Shown: positions 7,203-14,973 of the stretch, one piece after another
How the letters are laid out: the number at the start of each line of letters is the position of its first letter
Numbering within the stretch: position 1 is the first letter of the stretch
NCBI GenBank assembly: GCA_900465665.1
Contig: UBJO01000023.1
Coordinates: forward strand, 1-51,408
Source: Hyphomicrobiales bacterium
Lineage (GTDB): Bacteria; Pseudomonadota; Alphaproteobacteria; Rhizobiales; Rhizobiaceae
Length of the DNA: 51,408 nucleotides
Reading direction: 5' to 3'
Program-made: the position numbers and the translations under genes
The notes under the pieces: model-generated
Told to the model about the DNA's origin: nothing
The model's database searches: none
What the model saw: only the letters and a program-made list of their open reading frames with translations

Positions 7203-8042
7203 ATGCATCGCTTCGCTTTTTACTCCGGTCTTCTTCTGTGCGCCGCCGCCCTCGCCGGTTGCCAGACAACAAAGCAGCCCGCGCCCGACAAGACGATCAA
7301 GACCTCGTCGATCGTGGCGCCTGAAGGCAAGCAGGACACCAGCGGCGGCGATTCGACCGATCAGCCGCGCGCACGTGGTTTCGGCAAGCAGCACCACCTC
7401 GCCGGCCGCGTCATGACCGTCTCATCGATCCACGATATCCGGCTGCAGGACAAGGAAGTCATTCTCAGCTTCGACGACGGTCCGATCCCGGGCCGCACCG
7501 ACCGCGTGCTGGCGACGCTCGACGAGTTCGGCGTCAAGGGCGCCTTCATGATGGTCGGCGAAATGGCGGCGCTGCATCCCGAACTCGCCCGCAAGGTCGC
7601 GATGGACGGTAATGCGATCGGCAGCCACACCTACAAGCACGACAATCTGGCGGCCCTCACCTTCGACATGGCTATGGCGGAAGTCATGCGCGGCGAAGCG
7701 GCCGTGACCAAGGCCACGGGCGTCGACGTCAACTTCTTCCGCTTCCCCTATCTCGCCGACAGCCACAAGCTACGCGCCGCGATCGCCATGCGGGATATGG
7801 TCGTCATGGACGTGGATGTCGACAGCAAGGACTATTTCAACACGACGCCCGCTGCCGTCACCAAGCGGACGCTCGACCTTCTCCACAAGCGCGGACGCGG
7901 CATCATCCTGATGCACGACATCCACAATCGCACGGCAACCATGCTTCCCACCCTGCTCTCCAAGCTGGAGGCCGAAGGCTACAAGGTGGTGACGCTGAAG
8001 TTCAAGAAGCCGGTTGCCCCGACCGTTATGGCGTCGCTTTAA
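7203..8042 (+). CDS. Polysaccharide deacetylase (NodB-like) lipoprotein
   Basis: The 279-residue protein starts with a lipoprotein signal ending in LAGC (cysteine 20), then a low-complexity linker to about residue 65, then a NodB/CE4 deacetylase fold. Catalytic features visible are SFDDGP (metal-binding and base aspartates, about residues 90-95), GSHTYKHDNL (metal histidines), FFRFPYL, and the late LMHDIHN with the catalytic histidine. Such enzymes remove N-acetyl groups from chitooligosaccharides, peptidoglycan or exopolysaccharide; the substrate here is unknown. A membrane-anchored periplasmic location is predicted. The gene is monocistronic: a strong terminator follows and a perfect inverted repeat precedes it. 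Confidence 0.9.
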   Translation: MHRFAFYSGLLLCAAALAGCQTTKQPAPDKTIKTSSIVAPEGKQDTSGGDSTDQPRARGFGKQHHLAGRVMTVSSIHDIRLQDKEVILSFDDGPIPGRTDRVLATLDEFGVKGAFMMVGEMAALHPELARKVAMDGNAIGSHTYKHDNLAALTFDMAMAEVMRGEAAVTKATGVDVNFFRFPYLADSHKLRAAIAMRDMVVMDVDVDSKDYFNTTPAAVTKRTLDLLHKRGRGIILMHDIHNRTATMLPTLLSKLEAEGYKVVTLKFKKPVAPTVMASL

Positions 8043-8070
8043 TCCGACTGCGGAATTCGAGGTTCGCAGC

Positions 8071-8098
8071 AGACGCCGGCGCTTGCCCGCCGGCGTCT
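8071..8098 (+). terminator. Strong terminator after deacetylase gene
   Basis: AGACGCCGGCG (8071-8081) pairs perfectly with CGCCGGCGTCT (8088-8098) across a 6-base loop, and a T-rich stretch (TTCTGTT) follows. Confidence 0.85.
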
Positions 8099-8161
8099 TT
8101 CTGTTAAAACAGGCGCCCAATAATCATACTTTTGAGCGAAACACCGAAGCGAGCCAACAGC

Positions 8162-9088
8162 ATGTCACCCATCAACCTCGCCATCGTCGGCGTCGGCAAG
8201 ATCGTCCGCGACCAGCACCTTCCCTCCATCGCCAAGAACCCGGATTTCAACCTGATCGCCACGGCGAGCCGTCACGGCACAGTCGATGGTATCCAGAGCT
8301 TTACGACGATCGACGCGATGCTCGACGCCGTGCCCGAGATCGACGCGGTGTCGCTGTGCATGCCGCCGCAGTATCGCTACGAGGCCGCGCACAAGGCTCT
8401 CTCTGCCGGCAAGCACGTGTTCCTTGAAAAGCCTCCCGGCGCGACGCTGAGCGAAGTGGCCGATCTGGAGGCGCTCGCAGCTTCCAAGGGCGTATCGCTG
8501 TTTGCCAGCTGGCATTCGCGCTATGCGGCGGCGGTAGAGGCTACCAAGTCCTTCCTCGCGTCCACGACCATCGAAAGCGTTCACGTCGTCTGGAAGGAAG
8601 ATGTGCGCCAGTGGCATCCGAATCAGGACTGGATCTGGCAGGCCGGCGGCCTTGGCGTATTCGATCCCGGCATCAACGCTCTGTCGATCGTCACGCACAT
8701 CCTGCCGAAGGCGATCTTCCTGACGAGCGCGACGCTGGAATTCCCCGAGAACCGCGACGCGCCGATCGCAGCCGATCTGCACTTCAAGAACGCCGACAAC
8801 GTCCCCGCGCATGTCGAATTCGACTGGCGCCAGACAGGCAAGCAGAGCTGGGATATCTTCGCCGAGACGGCAGCAGGCAAGATGGTTCTGGCGGAAGGCG
8901 GCTCGAAGCTGTCGATCAACGGCGAGCTCAAGTTCGAGGCTCCGGAAGAGGAATATCCTTCGCTCTATCGCCGCTTCGCGGAAATCGTCAAGGCTGGCAA
9001 GTCCGACGTCGACCTCGCGCCGCTGCGCCACGTCGCCGACGCCTTCATGCTCGGCCGCCGCAAGTTCGTCGAAGCCTTCCACGATTGA
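8162..9088 (+). CDS. Gfo/Idh/MocA-family sugar dehydrogenase, probably D-galactose/L-arabinose 1-dehydrogenase
   Basis: The 308-residue protein begins MSPINLAIVGVGKIVRDQHLP, with a Rossmann NAD(P) motif GVGKIV at residues 10-15; the upstream in-frame TTG is unlikely. EKPPGAT (about 93-99) contains the lysine typical of the Gfo/Idh/MocA active site. The segments SLCMPPQ, WKEDVRQWHPNQDWIWQAGGLGVFDPGINALSIVT and ADAFMLGRR closely resemble, from memory, the galactose/arabinose 1-dehydrogenases of Pseudomonas and Azospirillum. Those oxidise the aldose to its lactone as the first step of the non-phosphorylative pathway. No downstream pathway genes (lactonase, dehydratase) are beside it. The exact sugar is inferred. 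Confidence 0.85.
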   Translation: MSPINLAIVGVGKIVRDQHLPSIAKNPDFNLIATASRHGTVDGIQSFTTIDAMLDAVPEIDAVSLCMPPQYRYEAAHKALSAGKHVFLEKPPGATLSEVADLEALAASKGVSLFASWHSRYAAAVEATKSFLASTTIESVHVVWKEDVRQWHPNQDWIWQAGGLGVFDPGINALSIVTHILPKAIFLTSATLEFPENRDAPIAADLHFKNADNVPAHVEFDWRQTGKQSWDIFAETAAGKMVLAEGGSKLSINGELKFEAPEEEYPSLYRRFAEIVKAGKSDVDLAPLRHVADAFMLGRRKFVEAFHD

Positions 9089-9148
9089 TTCGAAATTGCC
9101 GAACCTCGTGATACAGTAAGGTCAACTTGGGTATCTCAGAGGTTCGGC

Positions 9149-9694
9149 ATGCGCGACGATGAAGCTTTCGGTCTAGGCTTGAAAAACCTGACGGTATCGC
9201 TCTCCGACGCAAATGCCTTATGGCATGAGGCCTATGAAGAAGAGGCGGAGGCGATCCGCCAGGCGCTCGGCGACACCGTCATCGACATCCAGCATGTCGG
9301 CAGCACCTCAATCCCATCAATCAAAGCCAAGCCGATCATCGATATCATGGTCGGCATTCGCTACTTCGCCGACGGCCCAGCCTGCGTCGGCGCGATGGAA
9401 AGCATCGGCTACGACTACGCCGGCACCGATCTCGTGCCCGACGATCACATCTTCGGACGCGGCATCAAGGGCGAGACGCGGACGCATCTGGTGCATGTCG
9501 TGGAATATCGCGGCGAGAACTGGAACCGCATGCTGGCGTTTCGCGATGCGCTGCGCGCCAATCCCGACCTCGCCCGCGCCTATGAGCAGCTGAAAATCGA
9601 CCTCGCCGGCACGCATGCGTCAAGCCGGGCGGAGTATACCCGCGCGAAGCACGATTTCGTCGAGCAGGTGGTCAAGGATGCAGGGATCGCCTGA
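9149..9694 (+). CDS. GrpB family protein (nucleotidyltransferase-like fold)
   Basis: The 181-residue protein matches the GrpB/UPF0157 family: IQHVGSTSIPSIKAKPIIDIMVGI at about residues 48-70, then the RTHLVHVVEYRGENWNRMLAFRDALRANP block. The GSTS...DIMVG pattern resembles the GS...D motif of nucleotidyltransferases. The function of GrpB proteins is not established; some are fused to CoaE (dephospho-CoA kinase). The ATG at 9149 is preceded by an AGAGG sequence. The gene stands alone, convergent with holC. Confidence 0.88.
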   Translation: MRDDEAFGLGLKNLTVSLSDANALWHEAYEEEAEAIRQALGDTVIDIQHVGSTSIPSIKAKPIIDIMVGIRYFADGPACVGAMESIGYDYAGTDLVPDDHIFGRGIKGETRTHLVHVVEYRGENWNRMLAFRDALRANPDLARAYEQLKIDLAGTHASSRAEYTRAKHDFVEQVVKDAGIA

Positions 9695-9730
9695 TCCCGC
9701 CAGCGTCTGCCCCGGCTAGATCTGTCGGGG

Positions 9731-10180
9731 CTAGGCCTTCTTTTCCCAGCGGCCCTCGGGCGTCTGCTGCCAATATGTGAGGCTGTGTCCCTCACCTTTC
9801 AGCTTCTTCCACTGCGCGCGTGCGCCTTCAAGCTGCTCCTGGTCATAGCCATCGAACATGAAGACGACCCGCTCATAGGGATCGAGCGGCGGCGGCTCGG
9901 CGCCGGCGACGATGAAGCGGACTGTCGCGCCGTTGATGTTGTCGTCGGCGACAGTCAGGAGAACCGGCTGATTGCCGGCGAGTTCGCCCTCATCCGTGCC
10001 GTGCGGCAGGAAGCTGTCTTCGCGAAAGGTCCAGAGATGCGCATCGAGCGCATCTCTGTGAGTCGCTTCCTTCATCTGAACCGCGACGCGCCAGCCGCGC
10101 TCGACGCTTTTGTCGAGCAACGGCGGAAGCGCGTCTTCCAGCTTGGATTCGGTCAGATGGTAGAACAGGACCTCGGTCAT
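9731..10180 (-). CDS. holC: DNA polymerase III chi subunit
   Basis: The 149-residue protein starts [22 protein letters not shown] and has the HolC features: [29 protein letters not shown] (the FxPHG region), a PVLLT strand, and the conserved ERVVFMFDG near residue 104. In the replisome chi contacts SSB and links it to the clamp loader. It overlaps the pepA stop by four bases (ATGA), so it is co-translated with pepA, an arrangement found widely in proteobacteria. Confidence 0.95.
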   Translation of the reverse strand: MTEVLFYHLTESKLEDALPPLLDKSVERGWRVAVQMKEATHRDALDAHLWTFREDSFLPHGTDEGELAGNQPVLLTVADDNINGATVRFIVAGAEPPPLDPYERVVFMFDGYDQEQLEGARAQWKKLKGEGHSLTYWQQTPEGRWEKKA

Positions 10181-11676
10181 GATTCGTAGTTGGCGCGTAC
10201 CAGCTGATCGAGCAGCCGCACGCCGTAGCCGGAACCCCAGGACTGGTTGATCTCGTCGAGCGGCGAACCCATGGCCGTGCCGGCGATATCGAGATGTGCC
10301 CAGGGCGTGTCGCCAACGAAGCGGCCGATGAAGTGGGCAGCCGTGATCGAACCGGCGTGGCGACCGCCGGTGTTCTTCATGTCGGCGAACTTGCTATCGA
10401 TCATCTTGTCGTATTCCTTGCCCAGCGGCATGCGCCAAAGGCGCTCGTGGGTCTCGGTTCCGGCCGCGATCAACTGCTCCGACAGCTTGTCGTCGTTGGA
10501 AAACAGGCCGGCCTGGATGTTGCCCAGGGCCACGAGAATCGCGCCGGTGAGCGTCGCGAGATCGATCATGAACTTGGGCTTGAAGCGGTCGTTGCAATAC
10601 CAGACGGCGTCACAGAGAACGAGGCGGCCTTCGGCATCGGTGTTGATGACCTCGATCGTCTGGCCGGACATGGAGGTGACGATATCGCCGGGACGCTGCG
10701 CGTTGCCATCGGGCATGTTCTCGACCAGGCCGATGATGCCGACGACGTTCGCCTTGGCCTTGCGGGCGGCCAGCACATGCATGAGGCCGGTGACGGCAGC
10801 GGCACCGCCCATGTCGCCCTTCATGTCTTCCATGCCGCCGGCCGGCTTGATGGAGATACCACCCGTATCGAAGACGACGCCCTTGCCGATGAAGGCGAGC
10901 GGCGCATCGCCGTTCTTGCCGCCCTTCCACTGCATGACAGCCAGGCGCGGCGGGCGTACGGACCCCTGAGCGACGCCGAGAAGCGCGCCCATGCCGAGCT
11001 TGCTCATTTCCTTTTCCGTCAGAATCTCGACCTCGACGCCAAGCTTTTCGAGTTCCTTGGCCTTGGCGGCGAATTCGACCGGGCCCAGCACGTTGGCCGG
11101 CTCGTTGACGAGATCGCGCGCCAGATTGACGCCATCGGCAACCGCCTGCGAGACCTCGAAGGCCTTCGCAGCATCAGCGGCGTTTGCCGTGACTATGCGC
11201 ACCTTGACCGACGCGCTGCCGTCCTTGCCGTTGCTGTCGTCGTCCGACTTCTTCGTCTTGTAGGTATCGAAGCCATAGGCGCGCAACATCATGCCGAGCG
11301 CGAAATCGGCGGCCTGGGTTGCGGTGACCTCCACGCCAGGCGCGTCCACAAAGATCGTCACATCCGTCGTGTTCTTGATCTTCGAGGCGGCAGCACCGCC
11401 CGCCTTCAGCCAATCGAACGAAACCAGGGCATCCGACTTGCCGAGACCGATGACGAAGATGCGCTCGGCCTTCGATCCCTCGGGTGCCACGATATCGAGC
11501 GCGCCGGCGAGCTTGGCCGAGAAGCCGGCGATCTTGGCGGCCTTGGCCACCACGCCCGATGGGTCGGCGACACTTGCACCGGCGGCGAGATCCTGCCCCT
11601 TGGCCTGCAACAGAATGGCGTATCCACCGGCAATTTCGGCAGATTTTTCAAACGAGATATCGAATTTGGCTGACAT
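10177..11676 (-). CDS. pepA: Leucyl aminopeptidase (M17), PepA
   Basis: The 499-residue cytosolic protein has the M17 catalytic domain in the C-terminal two thirds. [29 protein letters not shown] carries metal-binding lysine and aspartates, and the family signature [10 protein letters not shown] carries the aspartate and glutamate ligands and the bicarbonate-site arginine. The N-terminal alpha/beta domain is typical. The enzyme cleaves N-terminal residues from peptides using two divalent metals; some homologues also bind DNA at recombination sites. It is the first gene of pepA-holC and diverges from the PAP2 gene across 171 bp. Start ATG at 11676. Confidence 0.97.
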   Translation of the reverse strand: MSAKFDISFEKSAEIAGGYAILLQAKGQDLAAGASVADPSGVVAKAAKIAGFSAKLAGALDIVAPEGSKAERIFVIGLGKSDALVSFDWLKAGGAAASKIKNTTDVTIFVDAPGVEVTATQAADFALGMMLRAYGFDTYKTKKSDDDSNGKDGSASVKVRIVTANAADAAKAFEVSQAVADGVNLARDLVNEPANVLGPVEFAAKAKELEKLGVEVEILTEKEMSKLGMGALLGVAQGSVRPPRLAVMQWKGGKNGDAPLAFIGKGVVFDTGGISIKPAGGMEDMKGDMGGAAAVTGLMHVLAARKAKANVVGIIGLVENMPDGNAQRPGDIVTSMSGQTIEVINTDAEGRLVLCDAVWYCNDRFKPKFMIDLATLTGAILVALGNIQAGLFSNDDKLSEQLIAAGTETHERLWRMPLGKEYDKMIDSKFADMKNTGGRHAGSITAAHFIGRFVGDTPWAHLDIAGTAMGSPLDEINQSWGSGYGVRLLDQLVRANYES

Positions 11677-11847
11677 GTCTTCTCCAGTGGGATCGTTTTA
11701 AATCCTCTTGCCCGATCATTCAGGTTTTCACCACTGAAGACAAGTCTTTGTCGCGCCCATCGCGGCAACGAGCGCGGGAGTTGCGTCAACAAAATGTCAT
11801 GCGCGACGACTATTGGTCCGGGCAAATTGCCAGCGTGAGGATCGGTC

Positions 11848-12624
11848 TTGAACTCCATACTGAAGGCTTTCAGGCCGATTGCCATACGCGAGGCGGGCTT
11901 GAGCGCCGCCGATATCTTCAAGCTTCTTCTCATCACCTGGTTAGTGTTGCTCGCCATTTTCTATCTGTTTCCACAGATCGATCAGGAGGTGTCCGCGCAT
12001 TTCTTCACCAAAGAGGCCTGCACCGCAGGCAAGTCGCTTCGCGAGGTTTGCGGACACTTTGCTTATCGCCAGGAATTCACACTGCAGATGCTTCGCACGC
12101 TTTTCCTGCGCCTTCCCTACATCGCCGCCTTTATACTGCTTTGGAAGTTCATCGATTGCTACAGCCAGTTCGGCGCCACCTTCGACGCCGAGCGCGCACG
12201 CAGGCTGAAGATCGCCCTCGGTTCGCTGATCCTCGGCCCGATCGTTCTCGTCAACTTCATCCTGAAGGACCATTGGGGGCGCCCTCGCCCCTTTTCCACA
12301 ACCGATTTCGGCGGCGCGCTCGACTTCGTTCCGGCCGGATCGACGGCGGGCAAGTGTCTGTCTAACTGTTCGTTCGTTTCAGGCGAAGCAGCCGGTGCCG
12401 GCTGGCTGCTCTGTCTTCTCTTCATCATGCCGCGCGCGTCGCGACGCGCACTCTTGCTGCCGCTGGCCACGATTTCGTTACTGGCGCCAGCATTGCGCCT
12501 GGCCTTCGGAGCACACTATCTGTCCGACGTCATTCTTGGATGGCTGTCATCCTTCGTTGTTTTTGCCGGCATCCTGGCGCTGACCGATTCGCCACAGCGG
12601 GAAAAAAAACTGAAAATTGAATGA
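11848..12624 (+). CDS. PAP2-family phosphatase, membrane-bound (lipid phosphatase-like)
   Basis: The 258-residue polytopic membrane protein starts at a TTG (11848) with GAGG seven bases upstream. The three PAP2 motifs are present: KDHWGRPRP (140-148), a C2 block SFVSGE (175-180), and R-x5-H-x3-D with R217, H223 and D227. The usual C2 form is PSGH; here glutamate stands where the histidine is expected. Members hydrolyse lipid phosphates such as undecaprenyl-PP, PGP or lipid A. Rhizobia have dedicated lipid A phosphatases (LpxE/LpxF), but nothing here proves that activity. Its place just before lptF-lptG-lptD fits an envelope role. Confidence 0.87.
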   Translation: MNSILKAFRPIAIREAGLSAADIFKLLLITWLVLLAIFYLFPQIDQEVSAHFFTKEACTAGKSLREVCGHFAYRQEFTLQMLRTLFLRLPYIAAFILLWKFIDCYSQFGATFDAERARRLKIALGSLILGPIVLVNFILKDHWGRPRPFSTTDFGGALDFVPAGSTAGKCLSNCSFVSGEAAGAGWLLCLLFIMPRASRRALLLPLATISLLAPALRLAFGAHYLSDVILGWLSSFVVFAGILALTDSPQREKKLKIE

Positions 12625-12721
12625 ATTTTCGACGGTAGCTTGTCGCAAAAGCAAACCAAAAAGCGTAGATGGTTTTCGCTGCGTGGCGGCAAGAATTCGC
12701 GAAGAGCGTTCAAGGGCGTGC

Positions 12722-13888
12722 ATGAAACTGCTTGAAACATACATATTGCGGCGCGTGGGCCAGATGTTTCTCGTCGCCCTATTGCCCGTGCTCGCGATCA
12801 TCTGGACGACGCAGGTGCTGCAGCGCATCAATCTCGTGACGGATAGCGGCCAGTCGGTCGGCTCCTTCGCCAAGCTCGCAACGCTTATCCTGCCCTCGAT
12901 CATCCCCGTCGTTCTGCCCTTCGCGCTCGTCATCGGCGTAACCCAGACGCTGACAACGATGAACAACGATTCGGAGCTTGCCGTTATCGATGCCGCCGGC
13001 GCGCGCCGCAGCATCATCTGGCGCCCGATCATCATTCTCGCGGCCGTCATCAGCGCCTTCTCCTTTCTTGTCGACAACGTCGTCGAGCCGAAGGCGAAGA
13101 CCGGCGCAAGGCAAATGATTGCAGCGGCTTACGCCGATCTGCTCTCAACCGTGATTGAAGAGAAAAACTTCCGCCAGATCGATACCGGCCTCTATGTGCA
13201 AATCTCCGAGCGCTTGGCCGGACGCGTGCTCAAGGGCCTGTTCGTCGTCGACGAGCGCGACCCGGCCTTTCAGCTGATCTACTATGCTCGCGAAGGCGCT
13301 GTGGACGAAAAGGGCACGTCGCTGATCATGCATGATGGCGAGGTGCACCGGAAAACCACGACCGGCGACGTCTCCATCATCCGCTTCGATTCCTATTCGT
13401 TCGATCTCTCCGATCTTACGCAGAACCGCGGCCAGTCGACGCTGCGCGCGTCCGACCGCGAACTGCCGTTCCTACTCAACCCCGATCCGACGGACAAGGA
13501 CTACATTGCCAAACCCGGCAGCTACACTGCAGAGCTTCACAGGCGCCTGACCGATTGGCTGCTGCCGCTTGTCCTCTCATTAGTTTCGCTTGCGATTGCC
13601 GGTGATGCACGCTCGCATCGCGAGGCGCGGCTGCACCCAATGGTGTCGGCGCTGGTGCTCGCCTTCGCGGTTCGATGGGCGACGTTCTACGCTGCCAACC
13701 AGATCGAATCGAAACCAATCTTCATCGGCATCCTCTATGCGCTGCCGCTCGGAATCAGCGCGTTGGCGATTGTTTCGCTGGTTTCGCACAAACGAATCTC
13801 GCTGCTTGGCTTCATCGGCAACTGGATTGCCGTCGGCTGGCGCAAGCTGCAGCAGCGCTTCCCCCGCTCGGCCGGAGGTGACGCATGA
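12722..13888 (+). CDS. lptF: LPS export ABC transporter permease LptF
   Basis: The protein is 388 residues from the ATG at 12722 (MKLLETYILRRVGQMF), with AAGG about 7 bases upstream; longer starts lack a signal. It has the YjgP/YjgQ architecture: three N-terminal membrane helices, a periplasmic beta-jellyroll (about 130-270), then three C-terminal helices. With LptG and the LptB ATPase (not in the window) it extracts LPS from the inner membrane and passes it to the LptC-LptA-LptD bridge. Its stop overlaps the lptG ATG (ATGA). Confidence 0.95.
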   Translation: MKLLETYILRRVGQMFLVALLPVLAIIWTTQVLQRINLVTDSGQSVGSFAKLATLILPSIIPVVLPFALVIGVTQTLTTMNNDSELAVIDAAGARRSIIWRPIIILAAVISAFSFLVDNVVEPKAKTGARQMIAAAYADLLSTVIEEKNFRQIDTGLYVQISERLAGRVLKGLFVVDERDPAFQLIYYAREGAVDEKGTSLIMHDGEVHRKTTTGDVSIIRFDSYSFDLSDLTQNRGQSTLRASDRELPFLLNPDPTDKDYIAKPGSYTAELHRRLTDWLLPLVLSLVSLAIAGDARSHREARLHPMVSALVLAFAVRWATFYAANQIESKPIFIGILYALPLGISALAIVSLVSHKRISLLGFIGNWIAVGWRKLQQRFPRSAGGDA

Positions 13889-14973
13889 TTTTCGGTACGC
13901 TCGGCCGCTATTTCTTCCGCCGTTATGCAACGACGGCGATGTGGTTCTTCCTCGGTGTCATCGGCATCGTCTATCTCGTCGACTTCAGCGAAACCGCGAG
14001 CCGCATGTCCGGCTTGCCGGGCTATACGGTGACCGGCGGATTGCTGATGACGGCCGTGCGCTTGCCGCTCATCCTGCAGCAGACGGTTCCCTTCATCGCG
14101 CTGTTCGTCGGCATGACCGTGCTGATCGGCCTCAATCGCAAATACGAACTGGTCGTGACGCGCGCCGCCGGTATTTCGGTCTGGCAGTTCATGTCGCCCT
14201 TCATCGCCGGCGCGTTTCTGCTCGGTATCGGGGTTATGACGATCCTCAACCCTCTGGCTGCCTGGGGGCAGCGGCAGGCCGCGACGGTCGAGAGCAACTG
14301 GCGCGGCGACAATGGCGCCTCGAAGGGTGGACCTCAGGTTCCGTGGATCCGCCAGATCAGCAACCAGGACGACGCAATCATCGGCGCGCGGAGCGTTCTG
14401 GAGGGCGGAACGCTGCTCGTCGACGCGGTGCTTGTGCACTTCGATTCGAGCAATCACATCATCCTCAGACAGGACGCGGCGTCCGCAAAATTGGAAGATG
14501 GTTACTGGCTTCTTAAGAACGTTATCGAGCGTCGCCCGGGGGAAATCGCTCAGCGTAAGGATGAGGTACAAGTCCGTACCAATTTGAAACGGGACTTCGT
14601 CGAACAGAGGCTTACCGCCCCTGAAACCATTGCATTTTTCGATCTTTCGCATCGAATCGATATCGCGAAATCCTTCGGGATTCCGACCAAGGCTCTCGAG
14701 ACTCAATTCCACTCTTTGTTGTCTCAACCACTGTTGCTCATCGCGATGACTCTCATTGCTGCAACAGTGTCCCTAAAATTTAGCCGGTTCAACCAATCGA
14801 GGTCCGTGATTCTGGGTGGCATCCTGGCAGGCTTCGTGCTTTATGTGGTCACCGTGCTTGTGAAAGCATTCGGAAGCAGTGGGGTTGTCCCGCCTTTCGT
14901 GGCGACGTGGATTCCGGTCATCGTCGCCTTGGCTTTGGGTGCAACAATTCTGCTTCATCAGGAGGATGGCTAG
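13885..14973 (+). CDS. lptG: LPS export ABC transporter permease LptG
   Basis: The 362-residue paralogue of LptF begins MIFGTLGRYFFRRYATTAMWFF and has the same layout: N-terminal helices to about residue 105, a periplasmic domain including GARSVLEGGTLLVDAVLVHFDS, and C-terminal helices ending KAFGSSGVVPPFVATWIPVIVALALGATILL. The KAFG/GSSGVVPPFVATWIP segment is typical of LptG. It forms the LptB2FG heterodimer with LptF. The four-base overlap with lptF and the one-base overlap with the lptD start imply tight translational coupling of LPS export components. Confidence 0.95.
   Translation: MIFGTLGRYFFRRYATTAMWFFLGVIGIVYLVDFSETASRMSGLPGYTVTGGLLMTAVRLPLILQQTVPFIALFVGMTVLIGLNRKYELVVTRAAGISVWQFMSPFIAGAFLLGIGVMTILNPLAAWGQRQAATVESNWRGDNGASKGGPQVPWIRQISNQDDAIIGARSVLEGGTLLVDAVLVHFDSSNHIILRQDAASAKLEDGYWLLKNVIERRPGEIAQRKDEVQVRTNLKRDFVEQRLTAPETIAFFDLSHRIDIAKSFGIPTKALETQFHSLLSQPLLLIAMTLIAATVSLKFSRFNQSRSVILGGILAGFVLYVVTVLVKAFGSSGVVPPFVATWIPVIVALALGATILLHQEDG

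Noticed and set aside
10294..11673. A 459-codon plus-strand open frame opposite pepA.
   Set aside because: pepA has complete M17 motifs on the minus strand; the other frame is a GC shadow.
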